NCBI GenBank assembly: GCA_003244035.1
Contig: QHBV01000212.1
Span: 4,815 to 16,861, forward strand
DNA from: Solirubrobacterales bacterium
GTDB lineage: Bacteria; Actinomycetota; Thermoleophilia; Solirubrobacterales; Solirubrobacteraceae
Direction of reading: 5' to 3'
Length of the DNA: 12,047 nucleotides
In this document: positions 1 through 7,188 of the stretch, piece after piece
How the letters are laid out: every line of letters begins with the position of its first letter
Numbering within the stretch: position 1 is the stretch's first letter
Program-made: the position numbers and the translations under genes
Notes under the pieces: generated by a model
Seen by the model: the letters and a program-made list of their open reading frames with translations, nothing else
The model's database searches: none
What the model was told of the DNA's origin: nothing

Positions 1-2825
1 CCGGAGGCGACCTGCTTGATCGCCGACCGCCGCATGTCGCCGTTCTCGTCGGGCACGTAGCGCGAGGGATCCTCGCCACCCTCGCCGGTGTTGGACTTCG
101 CGCCGATCCGGTTCATCGCGATCGCGAGCGTCTCGTGCGCCTCGCGACTGAGCGCGCCGAGCGACATCGCTCCCGTGGTGAAGCGCTTTACGATCTCGGT
201 GGCCGGCTCGACCTCCTCGAGCCGGACCGGCTCGTCCGCGAGTCGCAGCTGCATCAGCCCCCGCAGCGCCGCCTTCCGCGTCGACTCCTCGTTGACCAAC
301 CGCGCGAACTCCTGGTAGGTCTCCTGTGCGTCCCCGGCCAACCGCTGCGCGGTCGGTGCCCCGCCCCGTACGGCGTGCTGGAGCTTGGCGATCGTGTCCG
401 GATTCCAGATGTGGATCTCGCCGTCGCGACGCCATTGGTGCACGCCGCCGACCGGCAGCAGGTCGCGCTCGGTGCGAGGGTAGGCGCGGAGGTGTCGCTC
501 CATCGCCTCGCTCGAGAGCACGTCGAGCCCAATCCCCCCGATTCGCGACGCGGTCCCGGTGAAGTGCTTGTCGATCAGCTCGCGCTCGAGCCCGACCGCC
601 TCGAAGATCTGGGCCCCGCAATAGGACTGGATCGTGGAGATCCCCATCTTCGAGATCGTCTTCAGCAGGCCCTTGCCGATCGCCGCCACGATCCGCTTCT
701 CGGCCTCCACGCGATCGATCTCACCGGGAAGCAGCGCGCGGTCGGCGAGCTCGTCGAGCGATTCGAACATCAGGTAGGGGTTGATCGCGGCCGCGCCGTA
801 GCCGATCAGCGTCGCCATGTGATGGATTTCGCGGGCCTCGCCGGACTCGATCACCAGGCCGGTGCGAAGACGCGTACCGGCGCGCACCAGGTGGTGATGA
901 ACGGCGCCGACCGCGAGCAGCGAGGGCATCGCCACGCGCTCGGGGCCGAGGTTGCGGTCCGACAGGATCAGGATGTTGGCGCCGTTCTCGACGTAGCGCG
1001 CGGCCTCGTCGCACAGCCCCTGCAGCCGCGCCTCCATCCCGTCGGGCCCGTGCTCGATCGGCCACGTGATGTCGAGCGTCGCGGCGTCGAAGATCTCGTG
1101 CGAGACCTGACGCAGCTTCTCGAGCTCGTGGTTGCGGAGGATCGGCTGATCCATCACGAGCTGGTGGGCCTGATCGGGTGATTCGCTCAGGAGGTTGTGC
1201 TCGGCGCCGACCCCGGCCTGCAGGCTCATCACGACGTTCTCACGGATCGAGTCGATCGGCGGGTTGGTCACCTGCGCGAACAGCTGCTTGAAGTAGGAGA
1301 ACAGGGGCGGCTGACGCTCGGACAGGACGGCCAGGGCGGCGTCGTTGCCCATGCTCGCCACCGGCTCCTGCCCCGTGGCCGCCATCGGCGCGATGATCAA
1401 TCGCAGGTCCTCCTGCGAGTAGCCGAACGCCAGCTGCTTTGAGCGCAGCGGCTCGATCCTCGGGGTGCGCGGCTCGCGGTCCGGGAGGTCGTCGATGTGC
1501 ACGACCGAACGCGCGTACCACTCGGCATATGGCTTACGCCTGGCGGCGCGCAGCTTGACCTCTTCGTCCTCGACGATCTTGCCCGCCTCGAGGTCGAGCA
1601 GGAACACCTTTCCGGGCGCGAGCCGGCCCTTGCGCTGGACGTGCTCGGGGGCGACCGTCATCACGCCGGTCTCGGACGCGAGCACGACGTAACCCTCGGT
1701 GTCCTGGATCCAGCGCCCGGGCCGAAGGCCGTTGCGGTCGAGCACGGCGCCCGCCAGGCGACCATCGGTGAAGACGACGGCTGCGGGCCCGTCCCAGGGC
1801 TCCATCAGGCACGAGTGGAAGTCATAGAAGCCCTTGACGTCGGGATCGAGGTCGCCGCGGGTCTTGTAGGCCTCCGGTACCATCATCATCACCGCATGGG
1901 GGATCGAGCGGCCACCGAGCACGAGCAGCTCGAGCACGTTGTCGAAGACCGCGGAGTCAGAGCCGCCTTCGCGGACCACAGGGATCACCTTGTGCAGATC
2001 CTCGCCGAACAGCTCCGAGGCGAGCTGCGACTCGCGCGCGCGCATCCAGTTGATGTTTCCGCGCAGCGTGTTGACCTCGCCGTTGTGGGCGATCATCCGG
2101 TAGGGGTGGGCGAGCTCCCAGCTCGGGAACGTGTTGGTCGAGAAGCGCGAGTGCACGAGTGCCAGCCGGGAAGCCACGCGCGGGTCACGCAGATCGGTGA
2201 AGTACCGAGGCAGCTGGGGCGCGGTCAGCATCCCCTTGTAGACGATCGTCCTGCTGGAGAAGCTCGGCAGGGATAGATCCCCTCCGGCGCGGCGCTCGAT
2301 CACCCGCCGGATCACGTAGAGCTTGCGCTCGAACGCCGCCTGATCCTCGATCCGATCGGAGGCTTCGATCAGGACCTGGCGGATGACCGGGGCGCATAGC
2401 CGCGCGGTGTCGCCGACGTGGCGCTCGTCGACCGGGACATCGCGCCACCAGATCGCCCGCTGACCCTCGCCGGCGATCGTCTCCTCGATCACCCGCTCGA
2501 GCGCCGCGCGCCGCTCGGGGTCGCTCGGGAGATAGCACACGCCGACGCCATAGCGTCCGGGCGCCGGCAGCTCGATCCCCGCGACTGCCGCCCTCAGAAA
2601 GCCGTCGGGAATCTGCAGCAGGATCCCGGCGCCGTCGCCGGTGTTCGGATCTGCCCCCTCGGCGCCGCGGTGCTCGAGGTTCTCGAGCGCGGCGAGCGCC
2701 TTCTCCACGACCGCGTGGGTGGCCTCGCCCCACAGCTTCGCGACCAGCGCGATACCGCACGCGTCGTGTTCGTTGGCGGGGTCGTAGAGGCCGGCGGCCC
2801 CAGGTGGAGCAGAGCGCATGTGCAT
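1..2825 (-). CDS. gltB: Glutamate synthase (NADPH) large subunit, partial (N-terminal ~941 codons)
   Basis: The large (alpha) subunit of glutamate synthase hydrolyses glutamine in its amidotransferase domain and channels the ammonia to 2-oxoglutarate at an FMN site, giving two glutamates in the cytoplasm. My reading of the minus strand finds no stop and gives LYDPANEHDACG, with Cys23 as the expected N-terminal nucleophile once a short propeptide is removed. The class II amidotransferase core follows, with HSRFSTNTFPSWELAHP and MIAHNGEVNTLRGNINWM near residues 225-260. The central domain includes LRSKQLAFGYSQEDLRLI, and the FMN domain begins near residue 882 (MSLGALSREAHE, then GAKSNTGEGGEDPSRY). 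Full-length GltB is about 1,500 residues, so the C-terminal FMN/Fe-S and beta-helix part lies beyond the left edge. Two in-frame ATGs (2825 and 2819) compete. I chose 2825 because a GGGA lies 9 nt upstream of it. No gltD (small subunit) is in the window. Confidence 0.96.
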   Translation of the reverse strand, partial: MHMRSAPPGAAGLYDPANEHDACGIALVAKLWGEATHAVVEKALAALENLEHRGAEGADPNTGDGAGILLQIPDGFLRAAVAGIELPAPGRYGVGVCYLPSDPERRAALERVIEETIAGEGQRAIWWRDVPVDERHVGDTARLCAPVIRQVLIEASDRIEDQAAFERKLYVIRRVIERRAGGDLSLPSFSSRTIVYKGMLTAPQLPRYFTDLRDPRVASRLALVHSRFSTNTFPSWELAHPYRMIAHNGEVNTLRGNINWMRARESQLASELFGEDLHKVIPVVREGGSDSAVFDNVLELLVLGGRSIPHAVMMMVPEAYKTRGDLDPDVKGFYDFHSCLMEPWDGPAAVVFTDGRLAGAVLDRNGLRPGRWIQDTEGYVVLASETGVMTVAPEHVQRKGRLAPGKVFLLDLEAGKIVEDEEVKLRAARRKPYAEWYARSVVHIDDLPDREPRTPRIEPLRSKQLAFGYSQEDLRLIIAPMAATGQEPVASMGNDAALAVLSERQPPLFSYFKQLFAQVTNPPIDSIRENVVMSLQAGVGAEHNLLSESPDQAHQLVMDQPILRNHELEKLRQVSHEIFDAATLDITWPIEHGPDGMEARLQGLCDEAARYVENGANILILSDRNLGPERVAMPSLLAVGAVHHHLVRAGTRLRTGLVIESGEAREIHHMATLIGYGAAAINPYLMFESLDELADRALLPGEIDRVEAEKRIVAAIGKGLLKTISKMGISTIQSYCGAQIFEAVGLERELIDKHFTGTASRIGGIGLDVLSSEAMERHLRAYPRTERDLLPVGGVHQWRRDGEIHIWNPDTIAKLQHAVRGGAPTAQRLAGDAQETYQEFARLVNEESTRKAALRGLMQLRLADEPVRLEEVEPATEIVKRFTTGAMSLGALSREAHETLAIAMNRIGAKSNTGEGGEDPSRYVPDENGDMRRSAIKQVAS

Positions 2826-2904
2826 GGAGGAAGATCCCGGAAGGCGAAGGACTGCAGACGCCGCGACGAGCCGGCCCTGAAAGGATATCAGCGGGTGTTG
2901 GCAT

Positions 2905-2916
2905 TTCGTTAACGAA
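2905..2916. promoter_or_regulatory. 12-bp perfect palindrome upstream of gltB (candidate operator)
   Basis: TTCGTTAACGAA is a perfect 12-bp palindrome 80 nt upstream of the gltB start and 63 nt upstream of the divergent lipoprotein gene. It lies in a relatively AT-rich patch, where promoters would be expected in DNA this rich in GC. The symmetry suits a dimeric repressor or activator, but I cannot name the regulator. No convincing -35/-10 pair for either gene could be placed around it. Confidence 0.4.
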
Positions 2917-2941
2917 GCCGGTGCAACGATGCATACGCCCA

Positions 2942-2959
2942 GGATCGGAGGACCGATCC
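2942..2959 (+). repeat. Short inverted repeat upstream of the small lipoprotein gene
   Basis: GGATCGG (2942-2948) and CCGATCC (2953-2959) are perfect 7-bp arms around the 4-nt loop AGGA, ending 19 nt before the ATG at 2979. It could be an operator or a 5'-leader hairpin. The loop AGGA resembles a ribosome-binding sequence but is too far from the start codon to serve as one simply. Confidence 0.4.
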
Positions 2960-2978
2960 GTGCTAAACCGGAACCGCG

Positions 2979-3335
2979 ATGAAGCTCCGCATGCGCAGTT
3001 CAGGCCGAGCGGCTCCGGTGGCGCTGGCCGCTTCGGTGGCGTTGGCGATCGGTGCCGGCGGGTGCGGGTCGGGCAAGTCTTCTCACTCCGCCACGACGGC
3101 GGGCAGCTCGGCGACGCTGACCACTCACGCCACCGGCACTGCTCGCGGGCTCACGGGCCCCAGGCGGTCGAAGCGGGGCCTGCGCGCGGGAACGACCGCC
3201 CGTGGTACCAGGTCGCCGGCGACCACCTCGACCCAGGCCGGCGCCACCAGTCCACCGCCCACCGGCGGCGCCGGGCTGACGGGCGGCAAGCCGAGCGTCA
3301 AGGCTCGCGTGAGAGGGCTGCCGGGGGGCGGCTAG
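2979..3335 (+). CDS. Small secreted or lipoprotein-like hypothetical protein, Thr/Ser/Gly-rich
   Basis: This 118-residue protein is not recognised as a named family. The N-terminus is a textbook export signal: a basic n-region (MKLRMRSSGR), a hydrophobic core (about residues 13-26) and AGGC at residues 26-29 followed by GSGKSS. Cys29 is a plausible lipidation site, although the -3 residue is Ala rather than the usual Leu, so the lipobox is weak. The rest is low-complexity, rich in Thr, Ser, Gly, Pro and Arg with no visible domain, as in an extended tether. No strong Shine-Dalgarno precedes the ATG. It is divergent from gltB and convergent with ku. The signal peptide is the main argument that the frame is real, since much of the same DNA is also open in other frames. 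Confidence 0.6.
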   Translation: MKLRMRSSGRAAPVALAASVALAIGAGGCGSGKSSHSATTAGSSATLTTHATGTARGLTGPRRSKRGLRAGTTARGTRSPATTSTQAGATSPPPTGGAGLTGGKPSVKARVRGLPGGG

Positions 3336-3493
3336 CTCGATGGCGGGCGAAGCCTGGATGCTTGCTCAAAGCCTGTCGCTACGGCGATGACCGGCGAAAG
3401 CCGCCCACCACGCAGACCCGGACTGATGTCGATTCGTCCCGCTCAGCGCGACGATCTTGCATCGGTGGCGCCAAGCGGCCGTTCGCCCGCGGC

Positions 3494-4450
3494 CTACGAC
3501 TTCGTCTTCGTCTTCGCCGGCCGCCGCTTGGCTGCTTTTGCGCTCGCGCCATCGGCGCTCGACCCATCCTCCCCCGCTCGAGTAGGCGCACGCTGGCGCG
3601 GCTTCTTCGCGGCCGAAGCTGCAGGCTTCGCCTGGGCCTCGTCCGTGGCCTCGCCGCCCGCCGGCGCCCCGCCCCTGACCGCCGCAAGGCTCGCCTCGAG
3701 CGCGGCCATCAGGTCAGGCGCCGCGGCGGGCTCCTCGGCCTGTGGCTGCACCGCGATCTCCTCGCCAGCTGCCTTGCGCTCGATCAGCTCGAGCACGCGC
3801 TCGCGATAATCGTCGCGGAACCTGGTGGGGTCGAACTCGCCCGAGAGCGAGTCGATCAGCTGCCGGGCCATCTTCAGCTCACGCTGGCTCGCCTCCGCCT
3901 CGCCGACCGAGTCGAGCTCGTCGATCCGGTCCGGTGCGAGCACCTCGTCGCCGAACAGCATCGTGGTCAGGGTCAGTACCCCCTCGGTGGGGCGCAGCGC
4001 GCACAGCTGCTGCTTGGAGCGCAGCACGACGCGGCCGATCCCGACCTTCCCGGCCTCGCGCATCGCCTCGAGCAGCAGGCCGTAGGCCTTGGCGCCCCCG
4101 GTCGACGGCGCGAGGTAGTAATTGTGGTCGTAGTAGATCGGGTCGATCTCGACCAGGTCGACGAACTCCTCGATGTCGATCGTCTTGGTCGCCTTGGGAT
4201 CGAGCGCGTCGAGCTCCTCGGGAGCGATCAGAACGTAGCGATCGGGCGTGATCTCATATCCCTTGACGATGTCCTCGAACGGAACCTCGTCGCCGGTCGA
4301 GGGGTCGACCCGCTTCTGCTTCACACGGGCGCCGGTCTTGCCCGAGAGCTGGTGGAAGCGAACGGTCTTGGGGGAGGTGGCGCTGTAGAGCTTGACGGGC
4401 ACGTTGACGAGCCCGAAGCTGATGGCGCCAGACCAGATCGCGCGAGCCAT
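3494..4450 (-). CDS. ku: Ku protein, non-homologous end joining
   Basis: Bacterial Ku forms a homodimeric ring that threads onto broken DNA ends and recruits the ligase/polymerase LigD. The 318 residues begin with the canonical ARAIWSGAISFGLVNVPVKL. The Ku core runs to about residue 230 and includes YYDHNYYLAP (106-115) and the KAYGLLLEAM segment (121-130). A short helix, DLMAALEASLAAVR (246-259), matches the conserved C-terminal element of bacterial Ku. It is followed by a Lys/Arg/Ala-rich tail (about 272-318, ending KRRPAKTKTKS) of the kind that binds DNA non-specifically in actinobacterial Ku. The ATG gives exactly the family N-terminus, so the start is secure. No ligD is in the window, and a hairpin separates ku from the upstream reductase gene, so it is probably transcribed alone. 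Confidence 0.97.
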   Translation of the reverse strand: MARAIWSGAISFGLVNVPVKLYSATSPKTVRFHQLSGKTGARVKQKRVDPSTGDEVPFEDIVKGYEITPDRYVLIAPEELDALDPKATKTIDIEEFVDLVEIDPIYYDHNYYLAPSTGGAKAYGLLLEAMREAGKVGIGRVVLRSKQQLCALRPTEGVLTLTTMLFGDEVLAPDRIDELDSVGEAEASQRELKMARQLIDSLSGEFDPTRFRDDYRERVLELIERKAAGEEIAVQPQAEEPAAAPDLMAALEASLAAVRGGAPAGGEATDEAQAKPAASAAKKPRQRAPTRAGEDGSSADGASAKAAKRRPAKTKTKS

Positions 4451-4458
4451 GACGGGTT

Positions 4459-4485
4459 TGTATACCCGGCGCGCCCCCCGATCAA
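4459..4485 (-). promoter_or_regulatory. Candidate leaderless promoter for ku
   Basis: On the minus strand TTGATC (4485-4480) and TATACA (4464-4459) are separated by 15 nt, each matching 4 of 6 consensus bases. The -10-like box ends only 8 nt before the ku ATG and no Shine-Dalgarno is present. A transcript from here would begin at or next to the start codon, that is, leaderless, which is common in actinobacteria. The short spacer makes this tentative. Confidence 0.35.
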
Positions 4486-4516
4486 GCCCTGAGCGGGGTC
4501 TTGCTTTCCTCGATCT

Positions 4517-4542
4517 GGCCGCTCACCCGCAGGTGAGCGGCC
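4517..4542 (-). terminator. Strong hairpin after the aldo/keto reductase gene
   Basis: GGCCGCTCACC (4517-4527) and GGTGAGCGGCC (4532-4542) form a perfect 11-bp GC-rich stem with a 4-nt loop, beginning immediately after the TGA stop of the reductase (4544-4546). There is no T-run on either strand, so it is not a classical intrinsic terminator. Such U-less hairpins at gene ends are common in high-GC actinobacteria. It also isolates ku from the upstream gene. Confidence 0.65.
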
Positions 4543-4543
4543 T

Positions 4544-5527
4544 TCAACGATTCACGAACGACATGTCCGCGTATCGCGGCCCCGCCGCCACACCCGCCGG
4601 CGCGAGCTCGTCGATCAGCGTCAGATCCTCCTCGCTCAAGGAGATCTCAACCGCCGCCACGTTCTCTTCCAGGTAGGAGCGCCGCTTGGTGCCCGGGATC
4701 GGAACCACATCCTCGCCCCGATGCAGCACCCACGCGAGCGCAAGCTGACCGGGCGTGCAGTCGTGCTCGGAAGCGAGCTCCCCCACGCGCTCCAGCAGCT
4801 CGAGGTTGCGGTCCAGATTCTCGCCCTGAAAGCGCGGCTGATGGCGGCGGAAGTCGTCCTGGCCGAGATCCTCGGAGCGCTTGATTCGGCCGGTCAAGAA
4901 GCCGCGACCGAGCGGGCTGTAGGCGACGAGCCCGATCCCGAGCTCCCGGATCGCCGGGAGCACCTCCTCCTCGATGTCGCGACTCCACAGCGAGTACTCG
5001 CTCTGCAGCGCCGAGATCGGATACACCGCCTGCGCGCGGCGGATCGTCTCCGCGGAGGCCTCCGAGAGCCCGAGGTAGCGGACCTTGCCGGCGTCGACCA
5101 GCTCGGCCATCGCCCCGACCGTCTCCTCGATCTGGACGTCCTGGTCGACGCGGTGCTGGTAGTAGAGGTCGATGTGCTCGACCGCAAGCCGGCGCAGCGA
5201 CGCGTCGCAGGCCGCGTGCACGTACTCGGGCCGGCCGTTGATCCCGCGCTTGCTCGGATCTTCGCGGTCGCGCATGATCCCGAACTTGGTCGCGAGCACG
5301 ACCTGCTCGCGGCGGTCGGCGATCGCCTTGCCGACGAGCTGCTCGTTGGCGCCGTAGCCGTACGCGTCAGCCGTGTCGAGCAGCGTCACCCCGAGCTCGA
5401 GCGCGCGATGGATCGTGGCGATCGCCTCGACCTCGTCGGCGCTGCCGTAGAACTCGGACATGCCCATGCAACCGAGGCCCTCCCCAGAGACGACGAGCCC
5501 CTGGGTGCCTAGCGTGCGCTGCTCCAT
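4544..5527 (-). CDS. Aldo/keto reductase, NADP-dependent (AKR13-like)
   Basis: This cytoplasmic (beta/alpha)8-barrel oxidoreductase reduces aldehydes or ketones with NADPH. Its physiological substrate cannot be told from sequence. Counted from the ATG at 5527 it has 327 residues, normal for the family. The full catalytic tetrad is visible: Asp51 and Tyr56 in LLDTADAYGYG, Lys81 in LATKFG and His125 in DLYYQHRVD. The C-terminal cofactor motif is PIPGTKRRSYLEEN (277-290). YYQHRVDQDVQIEETVGAM most resembles the AKR13 / plant auxin-induced-protein-like subgroup. A GTG at 5551 would add eight residues, but it lies inside an inverted repeat and the family N-terminus matches MEQRTLGTQG, so the ATG is preferred. 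It is flanked by hairpins on both sides, which suggests single-gene transcription. Confidence 0.95.
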   Translation of the reverse strand: MEQRTLGTQGLVVSGEGLGCMGMSEFYGSADEVEAIATIHRALELGVTLLDTADAYGYGANEQLVGKAIADRREQVVLATKFGIMRDREDPSKRGINGRPEYVHAACDASLRRLAVEHIDLYYQHRVDQDVQIEETVGAMAELVDAGKVRYLGLSEASAETIRRAQAVYPISALQSEYSLWSRDIEEEVLPAIRELGIGLVAYSPLGRGFLTGRIKRSEDLGQDDFRRHQPRFQGENLDRNLELLERVGELASEHDCTPGQLALAWVLHRGEDVVPIPGTKRRSYLEENVAAVEISLSEEDLTLIDELAPAGVAAGPRYADMSFVNR

Positions 5528-5537
5528 CGAGCCGTGA

Positions 5538-5573
5538 AGCCTAGCGAGCACTCACGACCGGTCTCGCTAGGCT
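5538..5573. repeat. 11-bp perfect inverted repeat between the LPFTG gene and the reductase
   Basis: AGCCTAGCGAG (5538-5548) and CTCGCTAGGCT (5563-5573) are perfect complements with a 14-nt loop. The repeat lies 28 nt after the stop of the surface-protein gene and 10 nt before the reductase ATG. It may be a terminator for the upstream gene, an operator, or a hairpin occluding initiation of the reductase, whose only SD-like sequence (TAGG) is in the arm. There is no T-run on either strand. Confidence 0.55.
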
Positions 5574-5601
5574 GCCGCTCGGCACCGCGGCGCGGACCCC
5601 G

Positions 5602-7113
5602 TCAGCCCACCCGGCGGAAGCGGCGCGTGAGCTGGCGCCCGCCGAAGCCGAAGCCGATCAGGGTCAGGCCCAGCAGCGCCGCCCCGGTCGCGTTGTATCC
5701 GGTGAACGGGAGTTCGCCGGGCTGGGTGGTTGCGGCGGTCTCGCAGCTCTCGCCGGCCTGGCCCGTCTCGTCGGGCTCGGCGGCCTGAGCGGTCTCGTCG
5801 GGCTCGGTAGCCTGGGCGGTCTCGTCGGGCTCGGTGGCCTGGGCGGTCTCGCCAGCCTGGGCGGTCTCGGCCGCCTCGCAGGTCTCGCTGGCGACAAAGG
5901 TCGCGGTGACGCTCGTCTCGGCCTCGACCGTGACCGTGCACGTCTCCGTGCCCGAGCAGCCTCCGCCCGAGAACCCGGCGAAGCTCGAACCTTCGGCCGG
6001 GGTTGCGGTCAACGTCACCTGGGCGTCGTCGCTGAAGTCGTTCGAGCACGTCTCCCCGCAAGCGATCCCGGGGCCGGTGCTCGTCACCGTCCCGCTCCCG
6101 CTGCCTGCCTTGACGACCGTGAGCTCGCCGCTGGCGGCGGTGAAGGTCGCGGTGACCATCGTGTCGTCACCGACCACGACGGTGCACGGCCCGGTCCCGG
6201 AGCAGCCTTCGCCCGAGAAGCCGGCGAAGCTCGAACCCGCGTCCGGGGTTGCGATCAGCGTCACCTGCGCGCCCTGCTTGAAGTTGTGCGAGCACGTCGG
6301 GGCGCAGTCGATCCCGGGGCCGGTCACGGTCCCGTTCCCGCTGCCGTCCTTCACGACCGCGAGCGAGCCGTTGGCCGCGAGCGAGCCGCTGGCCTTGACC
6401 GAGGCCTTGACCGGGCCGCTGGCCTTGACCGAGCCGCTGGCCTTGACCGAGCCGCTGGCCTTGACCGAGGCCTTGACCGGGCCACTGGCCTTGACCGAGT
6501 CGGTCGCTGCGGGCGGGAGGCTAACCGTGAACAGGCGGTTCACCGCAAGCGGGTGGTTGGCCGCGGGAGAGGGCTTGGGCGGCGGGGTCGCCGTGAAGGT
6601 CGCGGTGACCATCGCGCCGGCGCCGACGGCGACGGTGCACGGCCCCGTCCCAGAGCAGCCTGCGCCCGAGAAGCCGGCGAAGCTCGAGCCGGCATCCGGG
6701 GTGGCGGTCAGCGTCACCGGCGTGCCGTCGTTGACGGTCTGCGAGCAGGTAGGACCGCAGTCGATCCCGGGGGTGACGCTCTTCACCGTCCCGCTCCCCG
6801 CCCCCGTCTTCAGCACGACGAGCGTCTGCTGGACGGCGGGCTGGGGGCCGCCGCTGGGAACTGCAAGCGGTGGAACCGCAACATTAGGAACGGTGGCGTT
6901 GGCCATGAAGGTGCTGCTGCCGGCGCCCTGGGCAGCCTGGAGCAATCCATGGTCTGCGCCGCCTGCGGGAGAGTAGGAGAGCGCGACGCCGGCGTCGAGC
7001 GTCCACGCGAGGGCCAGCACTGCGCACCCCGCCGCGAGTGCCACGCACGCGGTCACGCTCCGGCGAGCCTGAGCCTCCCGATCCCGCCCCGCAAGTGGAA
7101 GATCTTGAGCCAT
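5602..7113 (-). CDS. LPFTG-anchored surface protein with three InlB-B-like (divergent) repeats
   Basis: This 503-residue exported protein appears to be attached to the cell wall by sortase. A signal segment (basic RR at 17-18, hydrophobic 21-46) is followed by three ~77-residue repeats at about 97-174, 249-325 and 329-407. Each has the pattern GSGTV..PGIDC..TC, VTLTATPDAGSSFAGFSG and CSGTGPCTV...VTATF. This fits the divergent InlB B-repeat / bacterial repeat family found in large actinobacterial surface proteins. Each repeat has four Cys in two pairs (119/123 and 153/159 in the first), suggesting disulphides outside the cell. Repeats 1 and 2 are separated by a VKASG tract (206-246), and repeat 3 is followed by an ETAQATEPD tract (about 413-458). 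The C-terminus is LPFTG (468-472), a hydrophobic segment and RRFRR. Start support is an AGGAGG 8 nt upstream. Ligand and function are unknown; adhesion or wall structure is only inference. Confidence 0.9.
   Translation of the reverse strand: MAQDLPLAGRDREAQARRSVTACVALAAGCAVLALAWTLDAGVALSYSPAGGADHGLLQAAQGAGSSTFMANATVPNVAVPPLAVPSGGPQPAVQQTLVVLKTGAGSGTVKSVTPGIDCGPTCSQTVNDGTPVTLTATPDAGSSFAGFSGAGCSGTGPCTVAVGAGAMVTATFTATPPPKPSPAANHPLAVNRLFTVSLPPAATDSVKASGPVKASVKASGSVKASGSVKASGPVKASVKASGSLAANGSLAVVKDGSGNGTVTGPGIDCAPTCSHNFKQGAQVTLIATPDAGSSFAGFSGEGCSGTGPCTVVVGDDTMVTATFTAASGELTVVKAGSGSGTVTSTGPGIACGETCSNDFSDDAQVTLTATPAEGSSFAGFSGGGCSGTETCTVTVEAETSVTATFVASETCEAAETAQAGETAQATEPDETAQATEPDETAQAAEPDETGQAGESCETAATTQPGELPFTGYNATGAALLGLTLIGFGFGGRQLTRRFRRVG
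5749..5868 (-). repeat. 27-nt tandem repeat encoding ETAQATEPD
   Basis: This DNA tract encodes successive copies of a nine-residue acidic unit (ETAQATEPD, ETAQAAEPD) with diverged edge copies. It forms the wall-spanning stalk between the third folded repeat and the LPFTG signal. The copies are near-identical at DNA level, so copy number may vary between strains. Confidence 0.75.
5893..6825 (-). repeat. Three ~235-nt homologous domain repeats
   Basis: The three copies lie at about 6592-6825, 6139-6369 and 5893-6129 and encode the InlB-B-like modules. They share long identical stretches at DNA level, for example GCCGGCGAAGCTCGA in the plus-strand reading of all three. That indicates recent duplication or gene conversion. 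Copies 2 and 3 are adjacent; copies 1 and 2 are separated by the VKASG tract. Confidence 0.8.
6376..6498 (-). repeat. VKASG-encoding minisatellite (18-nt unit, higher-order duplication)
   Basis: The plus strand shows repeated GCCGCTGGCCTTGACCGA units encoding VKASGS on the minus strand. The variant VKASGPVKASVKASG occurs twice with two VKASGS units between, so a compound unit has itself duplicated. The peptide is basic and flexible, in contrast to the acidic ETAQATEPD tract nearer the wall. Confidence 0.8.
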
Positions 7114-7121
7114 CGTGGAAG

Positions 7122-7127
7122 CCTCCT
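7122..7127 (-). promoter_or_regulatory. Consensus ribosome-binding site of the LPFTG gene
   Basis: AGGAGG on the minus strand, 8 nt upstream of the ATG at 7113. It fixes the start and implies efficient translation, unlike most other genes here, which lack a clear Shine-Dalgarno. Confidence 0.85.
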
Positions 7128-7188
7128 CAGCGAGCGACCGGCAAGGCTCGCATCGACCGTCGTACGTGTTGTGGTGTTATGAGCCATC

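Noticed and set aside
3336..3493. Possible terminator between the lipoprotein gene and ku (short stem GGCCG/CGGCC at 3477-3494; CGGC-GAAA-GCCG at 3392-3403)
   Set aside because: Stems are only 4-5 bp without a T-run, which is expected by chance at this GC. Nothing else notable is seen in these 158 bp.
2804..4492. Long plus-strand open frame (562 codons) over the lipoprotein gene and ku
   Set aside because: It is antisense to the unmistakable Ku coding sequence, and its translation is Arg/Leu-rich with no domain. High GC keeps the opposite strand open.
5749..6498. Possible CRISPR array from the regular short repeats
   Set aside because: The repeats are in frame, contiguous and without unique spacers. 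They encode low-complexity stalks of the surface protein.
5834..6976. Plus-strand frame of 380 codons opposite the LPFTG gene
   Set aside because: Its repeats simply mirror the repeats of the real gene, and it has no signal, anchor or supported start. The minus strand has a signal segment, an LPFTG anchor and AGGAGG.
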